A stretch of DNA of 64,000 nucleotides. It comes from Competibacter_A sp037045535. Its GTDB lineage: Bacteria > Pseudomonadota > Gammaproteobacteria > Competibacterales > Competibacteraceae. The notes under the pieces were generated by a model. The model saw only the letters and a list, made by a program, of their open reading frames with translations. It ran no database searches and had not been told where the DNA came from. Made by a program: the position numbers and the translations under genes. The DNA lies in the NCBI GenBank assembly GCA_037045535.1, contig JBAOHI010000082.1, positions 186,001-250,000 on the forward strand, in the 5' to 3' direction. Of this stretch, positions 53,320 to 62,493 are shown piece by piece; position 1 is the first letter of the stretch; the number at the start of each line of letters is the position of its first letter.

Positions 53320-55385
53320 ACGTTCAGTGCTCTAAGCGAACTGTGGGAACGTCTTTGTAACGTAGAAATTGCCAATTCGGTTTGGCTTCTCTTATGCTTT
53401 CTCATTACTATGGTTGCCGGGACAAAGTATTGATCCCGCCAAACTCTGATCTCGGGCTGATGGCTCGCGTGAAGTTGAGTCGGTAGTTGCGAAGAATCCT
53501 CGCGAGCAGTGTCCGGAATATTCATCGCTACCGCATCGGCTAAGAGCTGTTGGTTTTCCAACTGAAAGAACGCTATCAGTTGTTGTAGTTCGCGGGACTG
53601 TTCGTCCATTCTCTGACTGGCGGTGGCGGTTTGTTCGACTAGCGCGGCATTTTGCTGAGTGACTTGATCCACCTGCAGGATGGCTTTGTTGATTTGTTCG
53701 ACGCCTAGAGCTTGCTCACGAGTGGCTGTAGCCATCTCGGCGACGATACCGTTTACTTTATTGATAACCGTAACAATTTCGTCGAGCGCTACGCCAGTTG
53801 CGTTAACTAGGCTGGCTCCATCGTCTATTTTGGCAATGCTGTCCTGAATTAGGTTTTTGATTTCCTTGGCGGCAACGGCGCTGCGTTGAGCTAGGTTTCG
53901 CACTTCGCCAGCGACTACCGCGAATCCCCGTCCCTGTTCGCCCACCCGCGCCGCCTCCACCGCTGCGTTCAAAGCCAACAAATTGGTCTGAAAAGCAATT
54001 TCATCGATGACCGTCAAGATGTGGTTAATCTTGCGACTACTGGCATTGATCGCGCCCATTGCCACGATGGCTTGTTCCACGACTTGGCTGCCTCGTTCGG
54101 CCTGGGTGCGGGCAGCAATCGCTAATAAATGAGCTGCTGCGGCATGGTCAGCGCTGCTTTGAACCGTCGAGGTTAATTCTTCCATGCTGGAAGCGGTTTC
54201 TTCCAAGGAGGAGGCTTGTTCTTGGGTACGTTGTGCCAGGTCGCTGCTGCCTTGGGCAATGTCGGCGGCAGTAGTATGCACCTGATCGATCGCATGCGTG
54301 ACCCGACGCACCATGTCCCGAAGTTGCTTTGCCATGTCGCGCATGGCAGCGTAAACGCCGCTCTCCCGGCCGGTGTTCGCGAATTGTACCGTTAGGTCGC
54401 CGTGCGCGATTCGGCCGGTAATCGCCTCCATTTCCACCGGCTCGCCACCCAGCGGCCGGGTAATGGAACGCGCCACCAGGAACAAGGCCAGCGCCACGAT
54501 AAAACCAATTCCAGCGATGACGCCGAAAAACAGGCGGGTATTGTTCACTCGTTGCATCTCGATGAACGCCTTGTCCCGCTCCAGAGTTTCATCCCATTGA
54601 TGATGCAGGGTCATCAGTAGCGGATCGATCAAGCGCGCAGCTTCCTGAAACGCGGTAGTTTCTTGGTTCACCACTGCGATCAATTCGACCATTTTGGCAA
54701 AAATTTGCTGGTAATCCACCATACGCGATACGACGATTGCTTTATCGTCCGGCAGTAACTGGCTGCCATCCACAAGCAGTTCAAAGCGGGTACGTTCGGC
54801 GACTATCTTGTTGATGTCCTGTTCCTGGTTACGCGCCAGATAGTCCTTTTCGTAGAGGCGCATCGCCAGCAAGGAGTTGGTCAATTCCTTGACCAACTCC
54901 CCGTACTGACGAAAAACCGAACCTAAATCGTGCGCCGCTGCATTTAACTCGCCCATCTGTCCGCTATTTTCGTCCAGCCCCAGCGCCACCATGGTCTCGA
55001 CCATCTTTTCAAAGCGCTTTTCGTAGGTTCCTATGTCGGCTTGCAATTGCAAGACCAGCCCGCGCTGGGCATCATTTTCGGACAGCGACCGCAACTGTTG
55101 AAGATTCGCCTGGAGCACGGCTATGGTCCGGCGGTGCTCGTCCAACGATTGGTTCTGCCGACGCAGCAAAAAATCTTTCTCGTGGTGTCGCGCTTGCAGC
55201 ACGTCAATTTGGATCTGATAAAGGAGAGTATTAATTTGATTGGCTTGTTGCTCCAAGTTTCGAGCTCTGGTTTCGATATCCCTTTCTATTTTGTACGCTA
55301 GCGCGACCAGTAGGAAACCGGCAATAACCGCGCCCAAAATACCGAGCAGCTTGTGTCGAACTTTTAGGTTGCTTAAAAATTTCAT
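53289..55385 (-). CDS. Methyl-accepting chemotaxis protein
   Basis: 698 residues. First transmembrane helix (LLGILGAVIAGFLLVALAY), a large helical periplasmic sensor (about 35-285, helical-bimodular type), second helix (LFFGVIAGIGFIVALALFLVA), HAMP, and a signalling domain with the conserved tip GEQGRGFAVVAGEVRNLAQRSAVAAKEIKNLI and methylation helices rich in Glu/Gln-Ala. The ATG at 55385 has AAGGA seven bases upstream; two further starts upstream lack a site. No C-terminal NWETF pentapeptide. The tail overlaps the oxygenase gene by 31 bases in antisense. Ligand unknown; no che genes nearby. Confidence 0.92.
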   Translation of the reverse strand: MKFLSNLKVRHKLLGILGAVIAGFLLVALAYKIERDIETRARNLEQQANQINTLLYQIQIDVLQARHHEKDFLLRRQNQSLDEHRRTIAVLQANLQQLRSLSENDAQRGLVLQLQADIGTYEKRFEKMVETMVALGLDENSGQMGELNAAAHDLGSVFRQYGELVKELTNSLLAMRLYEKDYLARNQEQDINKIVAERTRFELLVDGSQLLPDDKAIVVSRMVDYQQIFAKMVELIAVVNQETTAFQEAARLIDPLLMTLHHQWDETLERDKAFIEMQRVNNTRLFFGVIAGIGFIVALALFLVARSITRPLGGEPVEMEAITGRIAHGDLTVQFANTGRESGVYAAMRDMAKQLRDMVRRVTHAIDQVHTTAADIAQGSSDLAQRTQEQASSLEETASSMEELTSTVQSSADHAAAAHLLAIAARTQAERGSQVVEQAIVAMGAINASSRKINHILTVIDEIAFQTNLLALNAAVEAARVGEQGRGFAVVAGEVRNLAQRSAVAAKEIKNLIQDSIAKIDDGASLVNATGVALDEIVTVINKVNGIVAEMATATREQALGVEQINKAILQVDQVTQQNAALVEQTATASQRMDEQSRELQQLIAFFQLENQQLLADAVAMNIPDTAREDSSQLPTQLHASHQPEIRVWRDQYFVPATIVMRKHKRSQTELAISTLQRRSHSSLRALNVQDHSARTPK

Positions 55386-55418
55386 GATATTCCTTTTGCG
55401 TAACATCAAATAATATGT

Positions 55419-55447
55419 AAATTAAAAGTTACAATAAAAATTGACAA
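55419..55447 (-). promoter_or_regulatory. Possible sigma-70 promoter for the chemoreceptor gene
   Basis: On the minus strand TTGTCA, 17-bp spacer, TAATTT, in an A/T-rich stretch 34 bases before the ATG. The -35 is good, the -10 weak. Confidence 0.3.
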
Positions 55448-55579
55448 AACTTATTTGATTGTAAATGACATGGTTTACATTTTTATTGCAGCATGGCTGG
55501 CAGGGTCAAGTTCATTCGGTCCGTTAATACGGAACGGCTTTTTGGATATTCCAACAAATACCCTGACTACTGTAATATG

Positions 55580-55613
55580 GTGTCATTGTAATGTCACGAT
55601 TATGATTCATAAT
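55580..55613 (+). promoter_or_regulatory. Candidate PhoB-dependent promoter for the CBS-GGDEF gene
   Basis: GTGTCAT-TGTA-ATGTCAC (55580-55597; six and five of seven matches to the Pho-box half) is followed after exactly ten bases by CATAAT (55608-55613), the spacing of PhoB-activated promoters. The gene starts 56 bases later. The 284-bp divergent gap holds no believable ORF. Confidence 0.45.
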
Positions 55614-55669
55614 ATTAGAATGCAGAATGTTCTGGTGTTTTCCGCGTTTTCCTGCGGAATCTGAACACG

Positions 55670-56635
55670 ATGACTATCCGCTCCAACGTTTCTCTCGACC
55701 CCACTCAACTGCCTAAGACAGTGAGTTGTCTGGTTTCGCCCAATCCCAGCATTCTCCCTCATCTGACCGTCGAAACGGTTGGCACGCTATTTCACAACAA
55801 GCGGGATTTGTACTATCTGCCGGTCGTGCAGGACGAGCGTCCCATTGGCGTGATTCGGCGTTTGGACTTCATGGACATCTTCTTATCGAAATTCGGCCGG
55901 GAATTACATGGCAGAAAGTTCGCCAGGCTATTTATGGATCCCAATCCGTTAATCATCGAAGAAGAATTGCTACTCGAAGAAGCCAGCCGACTGGTGACCG
56001 GCCGCATGGATCGGTACCGCGATCCCTACGCCTTCATTATCGTTTGCGACGGTCGATATCGAGGCTTGGGGTGGACCATGGACCTGCTGGAGAAGATCAC
56101 TAACTTGCGCGTCCACAGCGCGCGTTACGCCAATCCCTTGACCCTGTTGCCCGGCAATGTGCCCATTCAGGAACGAATGGAGGAATTACTGCTATCCAGG
56201 CGGTCGTTTGTGGTCGCCTACTGCGATCTCGACAACTTCAAGCCATTCAATGACGTGTATGGCTATAAGAAAGGCGATCAGGTCATCCAACGGATCGGCC
56301 AAATCCTGGTCGATCACGCTGATCCCGAACGGGATTTCATCGGCCACATCGGCGGGGACGATTTCATCGCGATCTTTGAAAGCCCTGATTGGTAGGACCG
56401 CTGCGAACGAATTCTGGCAGGCTTCGGTCGGGAAGCAGCACAATTCTACGACACAGAAGATCGGGCTAGAGGTGGAATCCTTGCCCGAGATCGGCAAGGC
56501 CAGGAGCAATTCTTTCCCGTGCTCAGCTTGTCGATTGGCGTCGTCCGGCCTGACCTGACTCTCTGCCATTCCCATCACGAGGTCGCGGCATTAGCCACCG
56601 ATGCTAAAGTACCAAGCCAAGTTACAAAGCGGTAA
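55670..56635 (+). pseudogene. CBS-pair GGDEF protein interrupted by an in-frame amber codon
   Basis: Residues 1 to about 160 form a CBS-like pair (YYLPVVQDERPIGVIRRLDFMD, DPYAFIIVCDGRYRGLGWTMDLL) and the rest is a GGDEF domain with AYCDLDNFKPFNDVYGYKKGDQVI and active site IGGDDF. After ESPDW comes TAG at 56393-56395; the same frame continues without shift with DRCERILAGF, DRARGGILARDRQ, FPVLSLSIGVVRPD and HSHHEVAALATDAK to TAA at 56635, the expected C-terminal part. A single CAG-to-TAG change would explain it. The truncated protein lacks the last strands of the domain and is unlikely to be active. Restored length is 321. Confidence 0.85.
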
Positions 56636-56822
56636 TAGCCTCTTTATAGAGCGACGACGTGGCATGTGCGCATTTCGGTAACCGACGTACGATTACGCGC
56701 GTTGTAAGAGAAAAGCCGACATGAATTGTTGGGTTTGCTCGAAATGTAGCTATGGCATGGCGGCTGTTATCTGAAGTCGCCAAAAAACTTACACGGGGAT
56801 CTCTAAGCAGTGGATCTTGCGA

Positions 56823-56930
56823 TCACTTGATGCATGACCGGGGCAAGGGCCAGAAGCCCTCGATGGTCTTTACCTGGATTTCATGAAAGCCGTCCCCGTC
56901 TTCGTCGCGGGCATATCCGTATTGAGCCAT
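56823..56930 (-). pseudogene. C-terminal remnant of an IS1595-family transposase
   Basis: The minus-strand peptide QYGYARDEDGDGFHE, IQVKTIEGFWPLPRS resembles the end of IS1595/ISXO2 transposases (HVNTIEGFWSLLRSWLRPHRGIS) with the catalytic-region Glu in EGFW. It breaks off at a stop after about 35 residues. The surrounding 451-bp gap (56636-57086) contains no other recognisable gene, only this fragment and the hairpin at 56996. Identification is by motif recall. Confidence 0.6.
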
Positions 56931-56995
56931 CGGGAAGATGATCCATGACCTGTTCAATCCAGTCCGATAGGGGTGGAAACTATCACATCGTAAGA

Positions 56996-57021
56996 CCCTG
57001 ACAACACTATGATTGTCAGGG
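56996..57021. terminator. Hairpin downstream of the phosphoesterase gene
   Basis: CCCTGACAA (56996-57004) and TTGTCAGGG (57013-57021) form a perfect 9-bp stem with an 8-nt loop, 65 bases past the minus-strand stop. No T-run, so it may act as an RNA stabiliser or weak terminator. Confidence 0.4.
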
Positions 57022-57086
57022 CCTATTCCATATTCAATACCTTGCTCGAAACCCCATGCTTGTGGGGCTAGTGGCTAGGGTCATCG

Positions 57087-60000
57087 TTAATCATCATCGC
57101 CGTCATCGTCCTTAACCGAGGCCCACCGGGAATGAATCTCCGGGTACGGTTGTTCCCCTTTCAAACCTTCCCAAAGCAACCGATTGAACTGGGCGGGAGG
57201 AACCTGATCCGCTTGGGCGAAATTGAATCCCTTGGTCACCTCAGCCCAGTAATCCGCGTCGTGCTTCGGTACGACCGCCGGTCCTTTCGCCACTGCCGTT
57301 TCACCAAGATCAAGGTTGGTAGTCGTCAGGACCGTCGAGGCAACTGCGGTGTAGCTCCAATCAGACGGTGCGGTGATATCGAACACCTCAGCCATCGGCG
57401 ATTGCGTCGCCGTGTTCAGATTGATGTGCTGTGTGCCGAGTATATCTTCTATCGTACGTAAGGCGTTCACCTGGCTATAGCGGGTGTTGACCACCTGGCC
57501 ACCCTTTTTCACGTACGGGCCGGCTACAAAGACAATGGTCCGGTGAGAGTCGACGTGGTCGGGGCCGTCCTGGCAGTCATCCTCGGTGACGATAATCAGG
57601 GTGTCCTTGGCATAGGGGCTCTTCGCCACTGCCTCCACCAGCAGGCCGACGGCCAGATCGTTGTCGGCCTGCTGTGTCTCGGGCGTGTTTACGCTCGCGA
57701 GCGCTGAGCTGAAGCTACCCATATGGTCGTGGCTTACGCGAAAGAGCGTCAGGCTGGGCAATTTGCCGTTTTTGACGTATAGGTCGAATTCACGCTTCCA
57801 CTCGTTATAGCGCCAGAGGTCCGGATACACTTGGTCGTAGCCCCGGAAGTAGACGTCGGTGCTGCCTGCGGGTAGGGTGCTACCCGCGTTTGAAAAATCG
57901 CTGCGGGGCAACGAGGGGTCGAGCGACCCCACTTGAATCTCTCCAGCATTGTACGGATCGGCAACCCTGTTACCGAAATTATTTACCAAGAATCCGTAGT
58001 TACGTACCGTCCCGCCGGCCGCCAACACAGCGTTGAAGATGTGTCCTTTTTCTTCTCCGAAGGGTGCATCGGTGGAGGTGTGATTGCGGGCGCCGGCCAA
58101 CAGGTTGTCGACACCGCCGGGTAAGTTAGCAGCCTCCACGGCAGTGGTGTAATTGGTGGTTCCGGTGGGACCGGCGACGGCGTCCCGCTGGGCGACGGTC
58201 TGCCAATTGACCGGCACGTTCCGGTTGCTGCCTTCCGACTCATACGACAGGCCACGGTTGACGCCAGCATAATTGATCTGCTGGGTTATGGCCTCCGTGC
58301 TGGTTACCCGACCCCGCGTCGCCCACGACCAACCGTCCATGCTGCCGTCGCCGGGGTCCATGAAATTGTCGAGGGTCACGAACTCCCGCGCGAGCTTGTG
58401 CTGATTCGGCGTGATGGCGTCACCGAATACCGTCAGAGCTGGCTCGGCGTCTGCCCCATTGCCCAGATCGCCCAAGACCTGATCGAAGGTGCGGTTCTCC
58501 TTGACGATGTAGATCACATGTTTGATCTTCGACTGCAAGAAGTTCATGACCTTGACGTCGTACGGGTCCGGGTCGTTGGCGTAGAAATTGTTACGCGAAA
58601 CCTGTTGGGTCAGCCGCACCAGTTCGTTACGGCTTGGCACCGGAGCGCTGACGAGGGAAGATTTTTCAAGCTGGAACTGGTAATGGTTTGTCGCCTTCGC
58701 ATTTTGCGCCGCTTTTGCATTGTCAGCCTGGCAGTTCGAGTCGCATCCGCCGCCCAGGGGGTAATCGGCTGTAGGTACCGGCGCCACGGGTTGGCCTTGA
58801 TTATCGCGGATGATGCCTCCTTCGTACTGGCTGCTCCTCAGGCTGGCCGTGTTACCGAATAGGTGGCCAGTATTGGGGCCCGTCTGGCTTTTCCCGTTGA
58901 TGATGTACATCCAGGAGCCGTCTTTACTGAAGGTGATATCCTTCGGTGCGTAGGCGGTCGGGATTAGTCCCGAGACTTTGCCAGCCTGTCCGCCTGACAG
59001 CGGGATCACCGCGATCGAGTTGGCCCCGTCGTTGACTGCATACAGGGTATTGCCGTCTGGTGAGAGGGTCACGGCGATCGGCGATGCGCCCGTAAAACGA
59101 GCCTTATCCGATCCGACACCCCTATTGTCACTCCCCGTTTGCGTGAGTCCAGCCTGGCTACGCGGCGATTCGACCGGCCGCAGCGTCCCAGTCGGCGCAC
59201 GAGTGTCGATCTTGTCCGTGACCGTATTGGTCTTCGTGTCGATCACGGCCACCTGATCGGTATTGTCCTGGGCCACGTACAGGGTCTTCTGCGATGCGTC
59301 CAAGGTCATCCCGAGCGGATTGCCGTCGAGCTTGATGCGGGTAATGAGCTGCCCCGCGGTCGGCGACGAGATGTCGATGACATCGACTTCACGGTCACGG
59401 TTAGCGGAGACATAGGCGATGGTCCGATCCTGTTCGCCCTTGTTGACGTTCACGCTTTTTACCGCGACCGCGAATGGATAAGTCCCGCCTGGCTTGCCGC
59501 CGTCGCCTTCATTGCCAGAGAAGTAGGGGCGCAGATCATGTTCGTAGCGGAGCTTGTTGGTTGCCGTGTCGATGACGCTAATTGAGTCGTTGTAGTTGTT
59601 CGCGACCACCAATGTCTTCCCGTCAGGGGAAATGGCGAGTCCACCGGCGTTAGGTTGGACGTTCAGGCCAACGCCCTTGCCCCCGTGTCCCAAACTGATC
59701 TTGGCGGATTGAGCCCACGTCTCGCCGCTCTTGGTGTATGCGTAGACCGCATCATCGTTACCGCCTGCGGCATAGAGCGTCTTGCCGTCCGGCATCCAGA
59801 CCAGACCGACATGGGCGTTGGTCTGCTTGATGACCTGGATCAATTTGGGCTGATGCTTGTTGGCGTCCGCCACGTCATAGAGAAAGAGATACTGAGTCGA
59901 ATTTGCGCTATCGACGCTGCCGTTCTCTTTATAGAGCGTGTTCTGACCCGCACAAAGAATCGCAAGTGTGCTGCCATCGGGGCTCAGCCTGGCGGTGACC

Positions 60001-60203
60001 GCCCCGCCAGCAACGAAGTTGGGGTAGGCGGAAAGGCCCGGGTTCAGGAGCTGCTGCACGGCGCTGTCCGGCTCGAGCGGGGTGATGTACTGACCGGTTG
60101 GTAGAGGGACATCAGGGTTAGCGTCCGCGATCTGGGGCACCGTCAGCACGGCGCAGGCGGCTAGAATCGCTTGCGTCAAGGGCAAGACTCGGAACGGACT
60201 CAT
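57087..60203 (-). CDS. Secreted beta-propeller phosphoesterase (PF04185 family)
   Basis: 1038 residues. Signal peptide (PLTQAILAACAVLTVPQIADA), then an about 450-residue YVTN/NHL-type beta-propeller with repeating LSPDGSTLAI, MPDGKTLYAAGGND, ISPDGKTLVVANNYNDSISVIDT, DASQKTLYVAQDNTDQVAVIDTKTNT blades, then a phosphoesterase domain: HVIYIVKENRTFDQVLGD, FVTLDNFMDPGDGSMDGWSWATRG, VSHDHMGSF, ITEDD-like VTEDDCQDGPDHVDSHRT. PF04185 includes acid phosphatases and phospholipases C that release phosphate from esters or lipids. GGAGAG lies upstream of the ATG. It is divergent from the phosphonate operon. Confidence 0.9.
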   Translation of the reverse strand: MSPFRVLPLTQAILAACAVLTVPQIADANPDVPLPTGQYITPLEPDSAVQQLLNPGLSAYPNFVAGGAVTARLSPDGSTLAILCAGQNTLYKENGSVDSANSTQYLFLYDVADANKHQPKLIQVIKQTNAHVGLVWMPDGKTLYAAGGNDDAVYAYTKSGETWAQSAKISLGHGGKGVGLNVQPNAGGLAISPDGKTLVVANNYNDSISVIDTATNKLRYEHDLRPYFSGNEGDGGKPGGTYPFAVAVKSVNVNKGEQDRTIAYVSANRDREVDVIDISSPTAGQLITRIKLDGNPLGMTLDASQKTLYVAQDNTDQVAVIDTKTNTVTDKIDTRAPTGTLRPVESPRSQAGLTQTGSDNRGVGSDKARFTGASPIAVTLSPDGNTLYAVNDGANSIAVIPLSGGQAGKVSGLIPTAYAPKDITFSKDGSWMYIINGKSQTGPNTGHLFGNTASLRSSQYEGGIIRDNQGQPVAPVPTADYPLGGGCDSNCQADNAKAAQNAKATNHYQFQLEKSSLVSAPVPSRNELVRLTQQVSRNNFYANDPDPYDVKVMNFLQSKIKHVIYIVKENRTFDQVLGDLGNGADAEPALTVFGDAITPNQHKLAREFVTLDNFMDPGDGSMDGWSWATRGRVTSTEAITQQINYAGVNRGLSYESEGSNRNVPVNWQTVAQRDAVAGPTGTTNYTTAVEAANLPGGVDNLLAGARNHTSTDAPFGEEKGHIFNAVLAAGGTVRNYGFLVNNFGNRVADPYNAGEIQVGSLDPSLPRSDFSNAGSTLPAGSTDVYFRGYDQVYPDLWRYNEWKREFDLYVKNGKLPSLTLFRVSHDHMGSFSSALASVNTPETQQADNDLAVGLLVEAVAKSPYAKDTLIIVTEDDCQDGPDHVDSHRTIVFVAGPYVKKGGQVVNTRYSQVNALRTIEDILGTQHINLNTATQSPMAEVFDITAPSDWSYTAVASTVLTTTNLDLGETAVAKGPAVVPKHDADYWAEVTKGFNFAQADQVPPAQFNRLLWEGLKGEQPYPEIHSRWASVKDDDGDDD

Positions 60204-60228
60204 GTTGCTCTCCGAAGGTCGGGTGATA

Positions 60229-60264
60229 GGTTCAAATTAGGGATCGCAGGGTTCAAATTCAGGG
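60229..60264. repeat. Direct repeat two helical turns apart upstream of the phosphoesterase gene
   Basis: GGTTCAAATTAGGG (60229-60242) and GGTTCAAATTCAGGG (60250-60264) start 21 bases apart, 26-61 bases before the phosphoesterase ATG. The spacing puts both on one face of the helix, as for a regulator binding site. The rest of the 286-bp divergent gap to phnW shows no gene. Confidence 0.45.
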
Positions 60265-60489
60265 GCCTCAGTCCGAGCCGTAAGCGGTGGGAAGCTGTCA
60301 CACCAAATCTCCGATCCCCCGGCGGTTGCGGAACCGTACCATCCAAATATCTCAGTCTAATGAAGTTTTTGTGATCAGTTGGGGTGCCTGAAGCGCTAAA
60401 GTCCAGCCAGGGACAGTTCTTCATAAAACCATAACAGAGGCTTGGGATGATGCGGGTCTGAGACCCAGCCGCATTGCGAGCTTCCGATC

Positions 60490-61638
60490 ATGAATCCACT
60501 CCGTGAGCCTTATCTCCTTACGCCCGGCCCCTTGACCACCTCGTTGGAAACCAAGTCTGCCATGCTGCACGACTGGGGTTCCTGGGACAGTGACTTCAAC
60601 GAATTGACTGCCAGGGTCTGCCGTCGGCTGGTAGCGGTGGCCCGCGCTGAGGACACCCATGTTTGCGTTCCTTTGCAGGGTAGCGGCACTTACGCGGTGG
60701 AAGCCGCCTTGGCCACTTTGTTGCCACGCGATGGGAAGGCGCTGGTGTTGATGAACGGTGCCTACGGTCAGCGGATGGCGCGCATTCTCAGCTATCTGGG
60801 TCGCGATTTCGCGACACTGGACATGGGCGACTATTTGCCGCCGCCGCCAGGACAGGTCGAAGCCCTGCTAGTGGCCGATCCGGCGATCACCCATGTTGCT
60901 GTGGTCCATTGCGAGACTTCGTCCGGTATTCTCAATCCGTTGCAAGCCATCGCCGAGGTGGTTCAACGGCAGGGGCGGCGGCTGTTCGTGGATGCGATGA
61001 GTTCCTTCGGTGCCTTGCCGGTCGATGCCAATGAACTGGTGTTCGACGGACTGGTATCGTCGGCCAACAAGTGTTTCGAGGGCGTGCCCGGCTTCGGTTT
61101 TGCCCTGCTACGCCGCAAGGTGTTGGAAAACTGTGTCTGCAACGCGCACTCCTTGAGCCTGGATCTCCAGGATCAATGGTCGTATCTGGAACGGACCGGC
61201 CAATGGCGGTTCACACCGCCCACTCATGTGGTGGCGGCGTTTGCCAGTGCCTTGGAGCAACACGCTGCCGAAGGTGGCGCAGCCGGCCGGCTAGCGCGCT
61301 ATACCCATAACAAAACCGTGCTGGTCGAAGGCATGCGGGCGATGGGTTTCCATACCTTGTTGGAGGATCGCTGGCTGTCACCGATCATCGTGACGTTCCA
61401 CGCACCGGGCCATCCTCATTTCGATTTCAAGATCTTTTACCAATCGATAAAGCAGCGCGGTTTCATCATCTATCCCGGCAAATTGACCGAGATGGACAGC
61501 TTCCGCATCGGTTGCATCGGCCAGTTATTTGAGGAGCAGATGTATGGCGTGTTAGCCGCGATCCGCGCCACACTGGACGAGATGGGCATTCCAGATGGTT
61601 CGCCTCGGCCTGGGGACCTTGAAAAACCGGCTTTCTAA
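60490..61638 (+). CDS. phnW: 2-aminoethylphosphonate-pyruvate transaminase
   Basis: 382 residues, class V aminotransferase fold. Typical PhnW N-terminus PYLLTPGPLTTSLETKSAMLHDWGSWD, substrate loop PLQGSGTYAVEAAL, PLP-binding Lys in SSANKCFEGVPGFGFALLRR near residue 195, and C-terminal GRFITYPG-like GFIIYPGKLTEMDSFRIGCIG. It converts 2-aminoethylphosphonate plus pyruvate into phosphonoacetaldehyde plus alanine. First gene of a plus-strand operon; phnX starts 24 bases after its stop. No strong ribosome site is visible before the ATG. Confidence 0.95.
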   Translation: MNPLREPYLLTPGPLTTSLETKSAMLHDWGSWDSDFNELTARVCRRLVAVARAEDTHVCVPLQGSGTYAVEAALATLLPRDGKALVLMNGAYGQRMARILSYLGRDFATLDMGDYLPPPPGQVEALLVADPAITHVAVVHCETSSGILNPLQAIAEVVQRQGRRLFVDAMSSFGALPVDANELVFDGLVSSANKCFEGVPGFGFALLRRKVLENCVCNAHSLSLDLQDQWSYLERTGQWRFTPPTHVVAAFASALEQHAAEGGAAGRLARYTHNKTVLVEGMRAMGFHTLLEDRWLSPIIVTFHAPGHPHFDFKIFYQSIKQRGFIIYPGKLTEMDSFRIGCIGQLFEEQMYGVLAAIRATLDEMGIPDGSPRPGDLEKPAF

Positions 61639-61662
61639 ACTCCACACGCAGGACCGAACTCC

Positions 61663-62493
61663 ATGTATTTCCACTATCAGCGTTCCTATCGCGGCCCGGT
61701 GCAAGCGGTGATCCTGGACTGGGCTGGCACCACGGTGGATTTTGGTTCGCTGGCCCCGGTGATGGCTTTCACGCGGTTGTTCGCCGCGCAGGGGATCGAT
61801 CTCGGCCTAGACGAAGCGCGGGGTCCAATGGGTACCGAGAAACGCGAGCATATCCGATGCCTGTGCGCGCTACCCCGCATCACTGCCGCCTGGCGTGATC
61901 TTTATGGCGAATCCCCGGACGAAGCTACCATCGACCGGCTGTATCACGAGTTCGTCCCCCTGCAAGTCGAGGGCATCCGCGACACTGCGCAATTGATTCC
62001 CGGTTGTCGGGAGACGGTAGTCACCTTGCGGGCGCGTGGCATTCGCATCGGCGCGAATACTGGCTACAGCCAAGCGATGATGGAACTGCTGCTGCGTGCT
62101 GCCGCCGAGCAAGGTTATGTACCGGACAGCACGGTTTGCGCCACCGAAGTCCCATGCGGGCGACCCTACCCCTATATGAGCTTTAAGAACTTGATGGAGC
62201 TGGGAATCGAAACCGTGCAGTCCTGCGTTAAGGTGGACGATACGGTGCCCGGCATCGCAGAAGGGTTAAATGCCGGCATGTGGGCGATAGGGGTTGCGGT
62301 CAGCGGCAACGAAATCGGTTTGCCGCTGATGGGCTGGGAGGCGTTGCCGGTCGCTGACCAGCGCCAACGCCGCGAGCGTGCCTACCAGCGACTCCTGGCC
62401 AGTGGCGCCCATTATGTGATCGATTCCATCGCTGACTTACCGCGCTGCCTGGACGCCATCGAGGCACGACTGGCGCGCGGCGAACGGCCGTGA
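61663..62493 (+). CDS. phnX: Phosphonoacetaldehyde hydrolase (phosphonatase)
   Basis: 276 residues, HAD superfamily: nucleophile Asp in VILDWAGTTVDFGS, Schiff-base Lys in GPMGTEKREHIR of the cap insert, GANTGYSQAMMELLL and VKVDDTVPGIAEGLNAGMWAIGV for the later HAD motifs. It splits phosphonoacetaldehyde to phosphate and acetaldehyde, completing use of aminoethylphosphonate as a phosphorus source. Its TGA overlaps the GTG start of the next gene. Confidence 0.95.
   Translation: MYFHYQRSYRGPVQAVILDWAGTTVDFGSLAPVMAFTRLFAAQGIDLGLDEARGPMGTEKREHIRCLCALPRITAAWRDLYGESPDEATIDRLYHEFVPLQVEGIRDTAQLIPGCRETVVTLRARGIRIGANTGYSQAMMELLLRAAAEQGYVPDSTVCATEVPCGRPYPYMSFKNLMELGIETVQSCVKVDDTVPGIAEGLNAGMWAIGVAVSGNEIGLPLMGWEALPVADQRQRRERAYQRLLASGAHYVIDSIADLPRCLDAIEARLARGERP

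Noticed and set aside
55455..55664. 69-residue ORF in the chemoreceptor/GGDEF divergent gap
   Set aside because: It overlaps promoter-like sequence, has no ribosome site and resembles no family.
60295..60301. CTGTCAC Pho-box half-site upstream of phnW
   Set aside because: No second half lies at the 11-bp phase on either side, so it is probably chance.
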